From positions 186,001 through 250,000 of the forward strand of contig NZ_MDDR01000016.1 of the NCBI RefSeq assembly GCF_001870435.1: a stretch of 64,000 bases of DNA. Direction: 5' to 3'. Below are positions 52,300 to 61,930 of the stretch, one piece after another. A program made the translations under genes and the position numbers. Under the pieces are notes generated by a model, which had not been told where the DNA came from, made no database searches, and saw nothing but the letters and a program-made list of their open reading frames with translations. This DNA is from Pseudomonas costantinii. Its GTDB lineage: Bacteria > Pseudomonadota > Gammaproteobacteria > Pseudomonadales > Pseudomonadaceae. The stretch's first letter is position 1. Each line of letters starts with the position of its first letter.

Positions 52300-53685
52300 T
52301 TAACCCGCGATAAAACTCACACGCACCTTCAACCCCGCCAACTCACCATCATGCAGGCTGATCTGCGCAAGGTGCGCGCGGCAGATCTCCCCAACAATCG
52401 CCAGCCCCAGCCCCGAGCCAACACCCTGCTGGCTGCGACGGTAGAACCGTTCAAATACCCGGTCCCGTTCATCCAGCGGGATTCCCGGGCCATCATCTTC
52501 TACTTCCAGGACCGCAGGCGCCGTGACCCGAAGGATCACATTACCACCCGGTGGTGTATGGGCCAGGGCGTTATCGACCAAGTTGCTCAGCAGCTCGTTC
52601 AACAAGGTCGGCTCGCCCCGCAGCCACACAGGCTCATCCGCTTCCAACGCCAGGGCGACGCCGCGCGCGTGGGCCAGCGGCGCCATGGCCATACCCAGCT
52701 CACGAGCCAACTGACTGAGGTCGAGTAATTGCGCACCACCTTCGGCAATCGCCCGTGCGCCGTTTTCGATACGCGCAAGCGACAGCAATTGATTGGCCAG
52801 ATGGGTCAGACGGTCGGTACCTTGTGCGGCGGTTTCCAGCGTGCTGCGCCACGTCGCCGGAGCGTCGCTGCGCAGGCCAAGCTCCAGCCGAGCCTTGAGC
52901 GCAGCCAGCGGAGTACGCAGTTCATGGGAGGCGTCGGCGATAAACTGCGCCTGACGCTCGAACTGGCCACGCAGGCGTTCAGTGAAGTGATTGAGGGAAC
53001 GCACCAACGGGCCAAACTCATGTTGTACCTCCACCAGCGGTAACGGCCGCAAGTCGTCGGGCTGGCGCTCTTCTACCGCCGTACGCAGGCGCTCCAGCGG
53101 GCGCAGCGCGGCACTCACGGCAAACCACACCAGCAGCAACGCGCCGATAGCCAACATCCCAAGACGCAGCAATGTATCGGCCAGCAGGCTACGGGCCATG
53201 CTCTCGCGCGCTTCATCGGTCTCTGCCACGCGAATTTCCGCCATACCGTTCATATTCGGCTCGGAGACGGCCTTGAGCAGGCTGACAACGCGTACATGCT
53301 GGCCCTGGTACATGGCGTTGTAGAACCGCGCCAACGCGGGGTAATCATCGGTGCGCGGCGTACCGGGGGGCGGGCCGGGAAGATTTTCGTAACCGGAGAT
53401 CAGCTTCTGATCAATATCATTGACCTGATAATAAATACGCCCGGCGCTGTCGTAAGCGAAAGTGTCCAGCGCCACATACGGCACATTGGCACTCAGGGTG
53501 CCATCCACCTGCGTCAAACCGGCGGCGATGGTGCGGGCCGAGGCCAGCAGTGTGCGGTCATAGGCGGTGTCGGCGGCTTCACGACCGTTCCAGTAGGCAC
53601 TCATGCCGCTGGCGAGCATCAACACCACCAATAGCAGCGCCAGGTTCCACAGCAGACGCCAACGCAGGCTGCTGGGCTTATGCAT
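52300..53685 (-). CDS. tctE: sensor histidine kinase TctE
   Basis: A 461-residue sensor kinase with N-terminal membrane segment (NLALLLVVLMLASGMSAYW), a periplasmic 2CSK-type sensor, a second segment (MLAIGALLLVWFAVSAALRP), HAMP, a dimerisation domain with the phosphorylated His in DASHELRTPLAAL, and an ATPase domain (NLVDNALAH, DDGPGIP, GLGLAIVGEICRAH). Coupled to tctD by an eight-base overlap and adjacent to the tricarboxylate porin and transporter, so it is inferred to sense citrate-like acids. Confidence 0.9.
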   Translation of the reverse strand: MHKPSSLRWRLLWNLALLLVVLMLASGMSAYWNGREAADTAYDRTLLASARTIAAGLTQVDGTLSANVPYVALDTFAYDSAGRIYYQVNDIDQKLISGYENLPGPPPGTPRTDDYPALARFYNAMYQGQHVRVVSLLKAVSEPNMNGMAEIRVAETDEARESMARSLLADTLLRLGMLAIGALLLVWFAVSAALRPLERLRTAVEERQPDDLRPLPLVEVQHEFGPLVRSLNHFTERLRGQFERQAQFIADASHELRTPLAALKARLELGLRSDAPATWRSTLETAAQGTDRLTHLANQLLSLARIENGARAIAEGGAQLLDLSQLARELGMAMAPLAHARGVALALEADEPVWLRGEPTLLNELLSNLVDNALAHTPPGGNVILRVTAPAVLEVEDDGPGIPLDERDRVFERFYRRSQQGVGSGLGLAIVGEICRAHLAQISLHDGELAGLKVRVSFIAG

Positions 53686-54349
53686 CGCGGGCTTCCAGCA
53701 GGTAGCCGAGACCTCGGAAGGTCACGATGGCGATGGGTTGGCCATCGAGTTTCTTGCGCAGGCGGTGTACGTAGATTTCGATGGCGTCGGGGCTAGCCTC
53801 TTCGTCCAGGCCGAATACTTGGGAAGCAAGTTGCTCCTTGCTCATTACGCGGCCCGGGCGAGCGATCAATGCCTCAAGCACGGCCTGCTCGCGGGAGGTC
53901 AACGTCATCAGTTCGCCCCCCACCGTGAAACGTCGGGTATCCAGGTCGTAGACCAACACGCCGCACGCCTGCTGGCGCTCACCACCCAACACGCTGCGTC
54001 GCAACAGCGCCTTGACCCGCGCTTCCAATTCAGTCAGTTCAAACGGCTTGGCGAGGTAGTCGTCAGCCCCCAGGTTCAGGCCATGCACACGGTCCTTCAC
54101 ATCACTGCGTGCCGTCAGCATCAACACAGGCAGATTTTTCCCACGCGCTCGCAACCGCGCCAGTACCTCGAAGCCGTCCATGCGCGGCAACCCCACATCG
54201 AGGACCATCACCGCATATTCCTCGCTGCTCAAGGCCAGGTCCGCGGCCACCCCATCGTGCAGCACGTCGACGGTCAACCCCATGCTCTTGAGCGCTTGGG
54301 CGACACTTTCGGCGAGCTGCAAATGGTCTTCAACCAAGAGGACACGCAT
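53678..54349 (-). CDS. tctD: response regulator TctD
   Basis: A 223-residue OmpR-family regulator. The receiver has Asp51 (VMVLDVGLPRMDGFEVL) and Lys in YLAKPFELTELEAR; the C-terminal winged helix ends with AIEIYVHRLRKKLDG and FRGLGYLLEA. The start at 54349 is chosen because the upstream in-frame extension is not family-like. It activates the divergent porin/tctCBA genes in related species; that role is inferred here. Confidence 0.92.
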   Translation of the reverse strand: MRVLLVEDHLQLAESVAQALKSMGLTVDVLHDGVAADLALSSEEYAVMVLDVGLPRMDGFEVLARLRARGKNLPVLMLTARSDVKDRVHGLNLGADDYLAKPFELTELEARVKALLRRSVLGGERQQACGVLVYDLDTRRFTVGGELMTLTSREQAVLEALIARPGRVMSKEQLASQVFGLDEEASPDAIEIYVHRLRKKLDGQPIAIVTFRGLGYLLEARDA

Positions 54350-54559
54350 GGATTTCCACCTCATTCGGGCGTGATCGACGCCACGCTTTGCGGGGCAGTT
54401 TACAGGCGCCACCTGCCCTGTGAAGCCCGAAAACATTGAAAGACAACTGAAAGGTTAGTGAAAGCTTCGCCCACTAGCATCCAACGACGGTGGGGAATAC
54501 CCGCCCAGCTACCTGACCCGTAGCGCCCGAAAAACGCCTCGAAGCGTTTTCGCCAACAT

Positions 54560-54570
54560 AAGAACAATAA
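54560..54570 (+). promoter_or_regulatory. Hfq/Crc catabolite-repression motif before porin gene
   Basis: AAGAACAATAA is a full AANAANAANAA match and lies directly before the CGGAG ribosome site of the OprD-family porin gene. Hfq with Crc would block translation on preferred carbon sources. A hairpin (54528-54552, arms CGAAAAACGC/GCGTTTTCG) sits just upstream in the same leader. Confidence 0.6.
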
Positions 54571-54584
54571 CGGAGTACTCAACG

Positions 54585-55874
54585 ATGCTGTCGACACAGC
54601 CCCAGGCGCCCTCGTCTGTTCGTTTTTCCCGCCTGACCCAGACCGCCCTTGCCAGTGCCACCGCCCTCGCCAGCTTTTCGCCGCTTAGCCAGGCCGCCTT
54701 CTTCGAAGACAGTAGCGGTACCCTCGAAACCCGCAACATGTACTTCAATCGCGACTTTCGCGACGGTACCAGCAAGCAGCAATCCAAGCGCGATGAATGG
54801 GCCCAGGGTTTCATGCTCAACCTGCAATCGGGTTACACCGACGGTACCGTCGGCTTTGGCGTGGACGCACTGGGTATGCTCGGGGTCAAGCTCGATTCCA
54901 GCCCTGACCGCACCGGCACGGGCTTATTGCCCACCGACAACGGTCGGGCCGTCGACGAGTACTCCAAACTCGGCCTGACCGGCAAAGTGAAGATCTCCGC
55001 CACGGAGCTTAAGATCGGCGCGCTGATCCCCGAACTGCCGATCCTCAAGCCCAACGATGGCCGGATCCTGCCGCAAACCTTCAACGGCGGCCTGCTGACG
55101 TCGAAAGAGTTCAAGAATCTGGTGTTTACCGGTGGCCGTCTGGACAAAGCCAAGGATCGCGACTCCACCGACTACGAAGACATCGCCCTCAACAACAAGA
55201 ACAGCCGCTTCCTCAGTGGCGCCACCGGCAAGCATTTCAACTTCGGTGGCGTCGACTACAAGTTCGCCGACAAAATAACCGGCAGCTACCACTTCGCCCA
55301 GCTCGACGACGTCTACCGCCAGCACTTCCTCGGCTTGGTCGCCGCCCGCCCGATGGGCCCCGGCACCTTCGCTGCCGACCTGCGCCTGGCCATCAGTGAT
55401 GACGCAGGCGCGGCCCGTGGCGGCAAGATCGATAACAAATCCCTCAACGGCCTGTTCAGCTATGCCCTCAATGGCCATAAGCTCAGCGCCGGCTACCAGC
55501 ACATGTCCGGCGACAGCGCGTTCCCGTATGTGGATGGCAGCGACCCGTACCTGGTCAACTTCGTGCAGATCAACGACTTTGCCGGCGCCGAAGAACGCTC
55601 CTGGCAGGCACGCTACGACTACGACTTCGCCAAGTTGGGGATTCCAGGCCTGAGCTTCATGAGCCGTTACCTGTCAGGTGACAACATCAAACTCAAGAAC
55701 GGCGAGACCGGCAAGGAGTGGGAACGCAACAGCGAGATCCGTTACGTGGTGCAAAGCGGCACATTCAAGGATGTGGCCGTACGCCTGCGCAATGCCACGT
55801 ACCGCTCCAACTATTCAGCCCGTGATGCGGATGAAGTGCGCTTGCTGGTGAGTTACAGCCTGGCCCTTTGGTAA
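54585..55874 (+). CDS. opdH: OprD-family porin for tricarboxylates (OpdH-like)
   Basis: A 429-residue outer-membrane porin. The signal peptide ends near LSQA-AFFED; the mature start AFFEDSSGTLETRNMYFNRD and the central FGVDALGMLGVKLDSSPDRT in parts are OprD hallmarks, with a C-terminal aromatic (SYSLALW). OprD porins pass one class of small anionic or cationic compound each; location ahead of tctCBA and beside tctDE marks it as the citrate/cis-aconitate channel. The gene is intact. Confidence 0.92.
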   Translation: MLSTQPQAPSSVRFSRLTQTALASATALASFSPLSQAAFFEDSSGTLETRNMYFNRDFRDGTSKQQSKRDEWAQGFMLNLQSGYTDGTVGFGVDALGMLGVKLDSSPDRTGTGLLPTDNGRAVDEYSKLGLTGKVKISATELKIGALIPELPILKPNDGRILPQTFNGGLLTSKEFKNLVFTGGRLDKAKDRDSTDYEDIALNNKNSRFLSGATGKHFNFGGVDYKFADKITGSYHFAQLDDVYRQHFLGLVAARPMGPGTFAADLRLAISDDAGAARGGKIDNKSLNGLFSYALNGHKLSAGYQHMSGDSAFPYVDGSDPYLVNFVQINDFAGAEERSWQARYDYDFAKLGIPGLSFMSRYLSGDNIKLKNGETGKEWERNSEIRYVVQSGTFKDVAVRLRNATYRSNYSARDADEVRLLVSYSLALW

Positions 55875-55886
55875 GTAGAAACTCAT

Positions 55887-55894
55887 AACAACAA
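55887..55894 (+). promoter_or_regulatory. Hfq/Crc motif before tctC
   Basis: AACAACAA fits AANAANAA and precedes the CGGAG ribosome site of tctC by about four bases. It doubles the motif at the porin gene, so the whole uptake system could be under catabolite repression. Confidence 0.55.
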
Positions 55895-55908
55895 AGACGG
55901 AGAAAACC

Positions 55909-56892
55909 ATGACCCTTTCACTGCGTAAGTTGGCCCTCGCCGCCGGCTGCATGATGTTCGCCGGCCAACTACTGGCCGCCGATGAACCCAAGCGCCCGGA
56001 ATGCATCGCCCCAGCCTCCCCCGGCGGTGGTTTTGACCTGACCTGCAAACTGGCGCAAAGCGCGCTGGTCAACGAAAAACTGTTGAGCAAACCGATGCGC
56101 GTGACCTACATGCCTGGCGGCGTGGGCGCGGTGGCCTACAACGCCGTGGTGGCCCAGCGCCCTGCGGACGCGGGCACGCTGGTGGCGTGGTCCAGCGGTT
56201 CGCTATTGAACCTGGCCCAAGGCAAGTTCGGTCGCTTCGATGAAAGCGCCGTGCGCTGGTTGGCGGCGGTCGGTACCAGCTACGGTGCCATCGCAGTGAA
56301 AAGCGATTCGCCCTACAAGACCCTCGACGATCTGGTTAAAGCCTTGAAGAAAGATCCGGGCAGTGTAGTCATCGGTTCCGGCGGCACCGTCGGCAGCCAG
56401 GACTGGATGCAAACCGCCCTGATCGCCAAGGCCGCCGGGATCAACCCGCGCGAGCTGCGCTATGTAGCCCTCGAAGGCGGCGGCGAAATCGCTACCGCCC
56501 TGCTCGGCGGTCATATCCAAGTGGGCAGTACCGACATCTCCGACTCCATGCCGCACATCCTCAGCGGTGATATGCGTCTGCTCGCAGTGTTCGCCGAACA
56601 GCGTTTGGACGAGCCGGAAATGAAGAACATTCCGACCGCCAAAGAGCAAGGCTACGACATCGTCTGGCCGGTGGTGCGCGGCTTCTACCTCGGGCCAAAA
56701 GTCAGCGATGCCGATTACGCGTGGTGGAAAGACGCGTTCGACAAACTGCTGGCCTCCGAAGAGTTCGCCAAACTGCGTGACCAGCGCGAGCTGTTCCCCT
56801 TCGCCTTGACCGGCCCGGAGCTGGACACCTACGTGAAGAAACAGGTGGCTGACTACAAAGTGCTGGCCAAAGAGTTCGGCCTGATCCAGTAA
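55909..56892 (+). CDS. tctC: tricarboxylate-binding periplasmic protein TctC
   Basis: A 327-residue substrate-binding protein of the tripartite tricarboxylate transporter. Signal peptide ends GQLLAA-DEPKR; the mature domain starts with CIAPASPGGGFDLTCKLAQS, then MRVTYMPGGVGAVAYN and the family GSVVIGSGGTVGSQDWMQ segment. It captures citrate-type acids for TctAB. It lies 34 bases after the porin gene. Confidence 0.93.
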   Translation: MTLSLRKLALAAGCMMFAGQLLAADEPKRPECIAPASPGGGFDLTCKLAQSALVNEKLLSKPMRVTYMPGGVGAVAYNAVVAQRPADAGTLVAWSSGSLLNLAQGKFGRFDESAVRWLAAVGTSYGAIAVKSDSPYKTLDDLVKALKKDPGSVVIGSGGTVGSQDWMQTALIAKAAGINPRELRYVALEGGGEIATALLGGHIQVGSTDISDSMPHILSGDMRLLAVFAEQRLDEPEMKNIPTAKEQGYDIVWPVVRGFYLGPKVSDADYAWWKDAFDKLLASEEFAKLRDQRELFPFALTGPELDTYVKKQVADYKVLAKEFGLIQ

Positions 56893-56952
56893 TCGCCCCT
56901 CTTTTGCGCGGCCGCGCCCTCATGAACCGGGGGCTCGGCCCAGGAGTTCCAC

Positions 56953-57411
56953 ATGCTCTTACAACGCATTTTTGCCTCCGTGATGCTGCTGGTCTGTGCG
57001 GGGCTCGCGCTGATGGCATTACCGTATCAGGCGTCGTTTTCCTACGAACCGGTAGGGCCTCGGGCCTACCCGCTACTGATGCTCGGGCTGATGAGCCTGG
57101 GCCTGATCTACATGCTGTTTCGCCCACAGCCCACCAAGCACACCGAAGAAGAACCCGCGCTGGACCGCGAAACCCTGATCAAGATCAGCGTCTGCGTGGC
57201 GCTGTTGATCGTGTTCGCCGGTACCTTCGAATCCCTGGGCTTCATCCTCAGCAGCATGCTGATCGGCATTCCGATGGCACGCCTGTATGGCGGCCGCTGG
57301 TTGCCCAGCGTGGTGATTGTCAGCCTGATCGCCATCGGTCTTTATCTGTTGTTCGATAAAGCCATGGATGTACCGCTGCCGCTTGGTCTGCTTGAGTTTC
57401 TGGAGAACTGA
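56953..57411 (+). CDS. tctB: tricarboxylate transporter small subunit TctB
   Basis: A 152-residue membrane protein with four segments (LLVCAGLALMALPYQ, LLMLGLMSLGLIYMLF, LIVFAGTFESLGFILSS, VVIVSLIAIGLYLLF). This is the poorly conserved small subunit of the TTT family. One base separates its stop from the tctA start. Confidence 0.92.
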   Translation: MLLQRIFASVMLLVCAGLALMALPYQASFSYEPVGPRAYPLLMLGLMSLGLIYMLFRPQPTKHTEEEPALDRETLIKISVCVALLIVFAGTFESLGFILSSMLIGIPMARLYGGRWLPSVVIVSLIAIGLYLLFDKAMDVPLPLGLLEFLEN

Positions 57412-57412
57412 C

Positions 57413-58927
57413 ATGGATACTTTCAGCTATTTGGGCCAGGGCTTCGGCGTTGCGCTGTCCCCGTACAACCTGGTGACTGCGCTGTGCGGCACCTTGATTG
57501 GCACCGTCGTCGGCCTGTTGCCTGGCCTGGGCCCGATCAACGGCGTGGCATTGCTGATCCCGATTGCATTCGCCCTTGGCCTGCCACCTGAGTCCGCATT
57601 GATTCTGCTGGCAGCCGTGTACCTGGGCTGCGAATACGGCGGCCGTATCAGCTCGATCCTGCTGAACATTCCAGGCGAAGCCTCCACCGTGATGACCACC
57701 CTTGACGGTTACCCAATGGCCCGTAAAGGCCTGGCCGGGGTGGCGCTGTCGTTGTCGGCGTGGAGTTCGTTCATCGGCGCGTTTATCGCCACCTGCGGCA
57801 TGGTGTTGTTTGCGCCGCTGCTGGCCAAATGGGCGATTGCCTTCGGTCCGGCGGAATATTTCGTACTGATGGTGTTCGCAATTGTCTGCCTCGGCGGCAT
57901 GGCCGGTGACAAGCCGCTGAAGACGTTTGTCGCGGCGCTGATCGGCCTGTTCCTCTCAGCGGTCGGCATTGACGCCAACAGTGGCGTGTACCGCTTTACC
58001 GGCGACAACATCCACCTGACCGATGGCATCCAGTTTGTTGTGTTGGTGCTGGGGTTATTCTCCATCAGCGAGATCCTGTTGCTGCTGGAAAAAACCCACC
58101 GTGGCCAGGAGGCGGTGAAAGCCACCGGACGAATGATGTTCAACCTGAAGGAAGCGTCCTCCGTCTTCGTGGTTAACATCCGTTGTGGCCTGCTGGGTTT
58201 CATCATGGGCGTATTGCCGGGTGCCGGCGCCACCCTGGCGTCGGCCGTTGCCTACATGACCGAGAAACGCCTGGCAGGTGCCAGCGGTAAATTCGGCCAA
58301 GGCGACATGCGTGGCCTCGCCGCGCCGGAAACCGCGATCGGCGCGTCCGCTTGCGGCGCCCTGGTGCCGATGCTGACCCTCGGCGTGCCAGGTTCGGGCA
58401 CCACGGCGGTGATGATCGGCGCGCTGTCGCTGTACAACATCACTCCTGGCCCGCTGCTGTTCCAACAGCAACCGGACATCGTCTGGGGCCTGATCGCTTC
58501 GTTGTTTATCGCCAACATCATGCTGGTGATCCTCAACATCCCGATGATCCGCATCTTCACCCGCATCCTCGCCGTGCCGAACTGGGCGCTGGTACCGGTA
58601 ATCGCCATCATCACCGCGATTGGTGTGTACGCGGTTCACGCCACCACCTTCGACCTGTTCCTGATGGTGGGTATCGGCATTTTCGGCTACATCCTGCGCA
58701 AGCTGGACTTCCCGCTGTCGCCGGTACTGCTGGGCTTTATCCTCGGCGGTTTGATGGAGCAGAACCTGCGCCGTGCGCTGTCGATCTCCAACGGTGCGCT
58801 GGACATCCTGTGGTCGAGCCCGATCACCTTCGGTGTCTGGGTACTGACCGCATTGATGCTGGCCTTCCCGCTGGTGCGTATCTACCGCAAACGTGCCCAG
58901 CAGCGTCGTGCCGTGGCCGATGCCTGA
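57413..58927 (+). CDS. tctA: tricarboxylate transporter large subunit TctA
   Basis: A 504-residue, 12-helix carrier. Conserved TTT signatures include TVVGLLPGLGPINGVALLIP, YLGCEYGGRISSILLNIPGE and the second half GVLPGAGATLASAVAYMTEK, APETAIGASACGALVPMLTL. The start at 57413 follows tctB by one base. Imports citrate-type acids with a sodium or proton gradient, as in Salmonella TctABC. Confidence 0.95.
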   Translation: MDTFSYLGQGFGVALSPYNLVTALCGTLIGTVVGLLPGLGPINGVALLIPIAFALGLPPESALILLAAVYLGCEYGGRISSILLNIPGEASTVMTTLDGYPMARKGLAGVALSLSAWSSFIGAFIATCGMVLFAPLLAKWAIAFGPAEYFVLMVFAIVCLGGMAGDKPLKTFVAALIGLFLSAVGIDANSGVYRFTGDNIHLTDGIQFVVLVLGLFSISEILLLLEKTHRGQEAVKATGRMMFNLKEASSVFVVNIRCGLLGFIMGVLPGAGATLASAVAYMTEKRLAGASGKFGQGDMRGLAAPETAIGASACGALVPMLTLGVPGSGTTAVMIGALSLYNITPGPLLFQQQPDIVWGLIASLFIANIMLVILNIPMIRIFTRILAVPNWALVPVIAIITAIGVYAVHATTFDLFLMVGIGIFGYILRKLDFPLSPVLLGFILGGLMEQNLRRALSISNGALDILWSSPITFGVWVLTALMLAFPLVRIYRKRAQQRRAVADA

Positions 58928-59957
58928 GGTCACCTTTAAACAATGGTGGGCAACACCGCTGGTCGGCTTGGCCGGCGGTTACCTGGCCAGCCTCGTCGGC
59001 TGGCCGTTGCCGTACATGGTCGGCTCGTTGCTGGCGATCATCCTGGTGCGCTGCCTGACACCTTGGCAGTTGGCTGAGATTCCCGGCGGGCGCAAATGCG
59101 GCCAATGGGTAGTCGGAGTCGGCATCGGTCTGCACTTCACCCCGGTGGTGATCGAGCAAGTGATGAGCCACTTCGGTTTGATTTTTTTCGGTGCGCTGAT
59201 CACCAGTTTGTCGAGCATTGTCGGCGTGTGGCTGATGCGCCGCAGCGGTGAAGACCGCGCCACCGCGTTTTTCTCCAGCATGCCGGGCGGTTCCGGTGAG
59301 ATGGTCAACCTCGGCGCGCGCAATGGCGCGGTGCTCAGCCGTGTCGCGGCGGGGCAGAGCCTGCGGGTGCTGGTGGTCGTGCTGTGTGTGCCGGCGATCT
59401 TCAAGTACGTGCTGGAAGGCGGTGCGCCACAGTTTCATCCGGCACCGGTAAGTTGGATGTGGCTGGCGCTACTGTTTCCAATCGGCGCGCTGGTGGCTTG
59501 GGGATGGCAGCGTTTACGTCAGCCGAACCCGTGGCTGTTCGGGCCGCTGCTGGTCAGTGCTACCGCCAGTGTTGTGTGGGACTTGCACATCGGCCTGCCC
59601 GATGGCGGCAGCCAGATCGGCCAGTGGCTGATCGGCAGCGGCTTGGGTTGCCACTTCAACCGCCAGTTCTTCCGCCGGGCGCCATCGTTCATGGGACGCA
59701 CCTTGATTGGCACGGCTTTGACCATGGCACTGGCGACGTTGGCGGCGGTAGGCTTGAGTGCGCTGACGCACTTGGACTTGCGTTCACTGACCTTGGGCAT
59801 GATGCCCGGCGGCATTGCCGAAATGAGCCTCACCGCCGAGACCTTGCAACTGTCGGTGCCACTGGTAACAGCGATGCAGGTGATGCGCTTGTTGTTTGTG
59901 CTGTTTCTGGCGGAGCCGTTGTTTAGGCACTGGAACCGCCAACCGGAAAAAACTTAA
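58920..59957 (+). CDS. AbrB-family membrane protein (often annotated ammonia monooxygenase)
   Basis: A 345-residue polytopic protein with two similar halves, each with SMPGGSGEM/MMPGGIAEMS-type motifs (FSSMPGGSGEMVNLGARNGA and LGMMPGGIAEMSLTAETLQL). This is the AbrB/Gneg_AbrB_dup family, whose transport substrate is unsettled. The start overlaps the tctA stop by eight bases, so it belongs to the Tct operon. A role in the export or transport of organic acids is inference. Confidence 0.85.
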   Translation: MPEVTFKQWWATPLVGLAGGYLASLVGWPLPYMVGSLLAIILVRCLTPWQLAEIPGGRKCGQWVVGVGIGLHFTPVVIEQVMSHFGLIFFGALITSLSSIVGVWLMRRSGEDRATAFFSSMPGGSGEMVNLGARNGAVLSRVAAGQSLRVLVVVLCVPAIFKYVLEGGAPQFHPAPVSWMWLALLFPIGALVAWGWQRLRQPNPWLFGPLLVSATASVVWDLHIGLPDGGSQIGQWLIGSGLGCHFNRQFFRRAPSFMGRTLIGTALTMALATLAAVGLSALTHLDLRSLTLGMMPGGIAEMSLTAETLQLSVPLVTAMQVMRLLFVLFLAEPLFRHWNRQPEKT

Positions 59958-59988
59958 GTCTCCGACACCGTTCAAGATGTGGGAGGCC

Positions 59989-60681
59989 TCAAATTGGCGG
60001 CAACCGCCACTCAATCGGCATCTCGCCATTCTGCTCAAGAAACTTGTTGGTGCGGCTGAAATGCCCACATCCCAAAAACCCACGATACGCCGACAACGGC
60101 GATGGATGCACCGAGGTCAACACCAGGTGTTTAGTCGCATCCACCAGCTTCTGCTTGCCTTGCGCATGGGCGCCCCACAGCAAAAACACCAAATGCGGCT
60201 GATGCTCGCTGACCACTTCGATAATCCGGTCGGTAAAGAACTGCCAACCCTTGCCGGCATGGGCATTGGCGTTGGCGCGCTCCACGGTCATGGTGGTGTT
60301 GAGCATCAACACGCCCTGGTCGGCCCAGCTTTGCAGGCAGCCGTGGTTGGGAATGTCGATATTCAAGTCGCGCTTGAGTTCTTTGTAGATATTGACCAAG
60401 GACGGCGGCGTCGGCACGCCCGGTTGTACCGAGAAACACAGACCGTGGGCCTGGCCGGGGCCGTGGTACGGGTCTTGCCCGAGAATCACCACCTTGACCT
60501 TGTCCAACGGCGTAGAGTTGAGCGCATTGAAAATCAGCGGGCCGGGCGGGTAGATCTCTTTGCCGGCGGCATGTTCCTGACGCAGAAACTCGCGCAACTC
60601 GGCCATGTAGGGCTGATCGAACTCATCGCGCAGGGCGTGTTTCCAGCTGGGTTCGAGTTTGATACGGTCGCCTTCGGTCAT
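59989..60681 (-). CDS. ung: uracil-DNA glycosylase
   Basis: A 230-residue family 1 uracil-DNA glycosylase. The catalytic Asp70 is in [20 protein letters not shown], and the second motif [14 protein letters not shown] carries the catalytic His. GTFLNTTMTV-like [20 protein letters not shown] is also diagnostic. It excises uracil from DNA. It converges with the AbrB gene and stands alone. Confidence 0.96.
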   Translation of the reverse strand: MTEGDRIKLEPSWKHALRDEFDQPYMAELREFLRQEHAAGKEIYPPGPLIFNALNSTPLDKVKVVILGQDPYHGPGQAHGLCFSVQPGVPTPPSLVNIYKELKRDLNIDIPNHGCLQSWADQGVLMLNTTMTVERANANAHAGKGWQFFTDRIIEVVSEHQPHLVFLLWGAHAQGKQKLVDATKHLVLTSVHPSPLSAYRGFLGCGHFSRTNKFLEQNGEMPIEWRLPPI

Positions 60682-60817
60682 GGTGGGATCATCGTGTAAA
60701 AAAAGAATGGGCGAACCCTAGGAAAGCCGACCCCGCTTGTCAATTGATCTGACACACAACCGGCACTTTCCGTTGAAGCGATCATACTGAACCTTCACTG
60801 TCTGGATTGAGGTCACG

Positions 60818-61930
60818 ATGAACCTGCACTTCGAAGAACTGACCGGCAGCGACGGTGCCCGCCTCGGCATCGCCAGCCTGGACGCGGAAAAGTCCCTCAA
60901 CGCGCTCTCCTTGCCGATGATCCTGGCCCTGGGCGAACGCCTGGACGCCTGGGCCAAGGACCCGAATATCGTCTGCGTGCTGCTGCGTGGCAATGGGCCC
61001 AAGGCCTTTTGCGCCGGTGGCGAAGTGCGCAGCCTGGCCCTGGCCTGCCGTGAACATCCAGGTGTTGTGCCAAGCTTGGCCGCGCAATTTTTTGCGGCGG
61101 AATACCGCCTCGACTATCGCCTGCACACCTACCCAAAACCGCTGATCTGCTGGGGCCATGGCTATGTGCTGGGTGGCGGCATGGGCTTGCTGCAAAGCGC
61201 GGCAGTGCGCATCGTCACGCCGAGCAGCCGCCTGGCTATGCCCGAAATCAGTATCGGTCTGTACCCGGATGTGGGCGCGAGTTGGTTCCTGTCACGCCTG
61301 CCCGGCAAGCTCGGCCTGTTCCTTGGCCTCACCGGCGCGCACATCAACGGTCGCGATGCTTTGGACCTGGGCCTGGCCGACCGCCTCCTGCGCGACGACC
61401 AGCAAGAGGAACTGATCGAAGGCCTGCTGCGACTGAACTGGCAGGAACAAACCCCGATGCAGCTCAATAGCCTGCTTAAAGCGCTGGCCCAGGAAGCCGT
61501 GGGCCAGCAACCCGAAGCGCAATGGCTACCACGCCGTGCACAGATCGACGAATGGCTGGATGTGGGCGATGTGCGCTGTGCCTGGCGGGCCTTGAGCCTA
61601 TTGCGCGACCACGCCGATCCGCTGTTCAACCGCGCAGGCAAGACGCTGAGCGAAGGCTGCCCGCTGACCGCACATCTGGTGTGGGAGCAAATCCAGCGTG
61701 CCCGGCATCTGTCCTTGGCCCAGGTGTTCCAGATGGAATACACCCTGAGCCTGAACTGCTGTCGTCACCCGGAGTTCGCCGAAGGGGTACGCGCACGGTT
61801 GATCGACAAGGACCAGCAGCCTCATTGGCACTGGCCCGATATCAATACAATTCCCGAGGCTGTAGTAGAGGCACACTTCCACAAGGCTTGGGAAGGCCGG
61901 CACCCGCTGGCGGATTTGTCCGATTTTTAA
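60818..61930 (+). CDS. enoyl-CoA hydratase/3-hydroxyisobutyryl-CoA hydrolase-family protein
   Basis: A 370-residue crotonase-fold protein with the longer layout of 3-hydroxyisobutyryl-CoA hydrolases. GNGPKAFCAGGEVRSLALA forms one oxyanion segment; GYVLGGGMGLLQSAAVRIVT and MPEISIGLYPDVGASWFLSR carry the catalytic Glu and Asp region. It hydrolyses or hydrates CoA esters, perhaps in valine breakdown. No valine genes are adjacent, so the assignment is at family level. Its 3' end overlaps the lipoprotein gene. Confidence 0.85.
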   Translation: MNLHFEELTGSDGARLGIASLDAEKSLNALSLPMILALGERLDAWAKDPNIVCVLLRGNGPKAFCAGGEVRSLALACREHPGVVPSLAAQFFAAEYRLDYRLHTYPKPLICWGHGYVLGGGMGLLQSAAVRIVTPSSRLAMPEISIGLYPDVGASWFLSRLPGKLGLFLGLTGAHINGRDALDLGLADRLLRDDQQEELIEGLLRLNWQEQTPMQLNSLLKALAQEAVGQQPEAQWLPRRAQIDEWLDVGDVRCAWRALSLLRDHADPLFNRAGKTLSEGCPLTAHLVWEQIQRARHLSLAQVFQMEYTLSLNCCRHPEFAEGVRARLIDKDQQPHWHWPDINTIPEAVVEAHFHKAWEGRHPLADLSDF

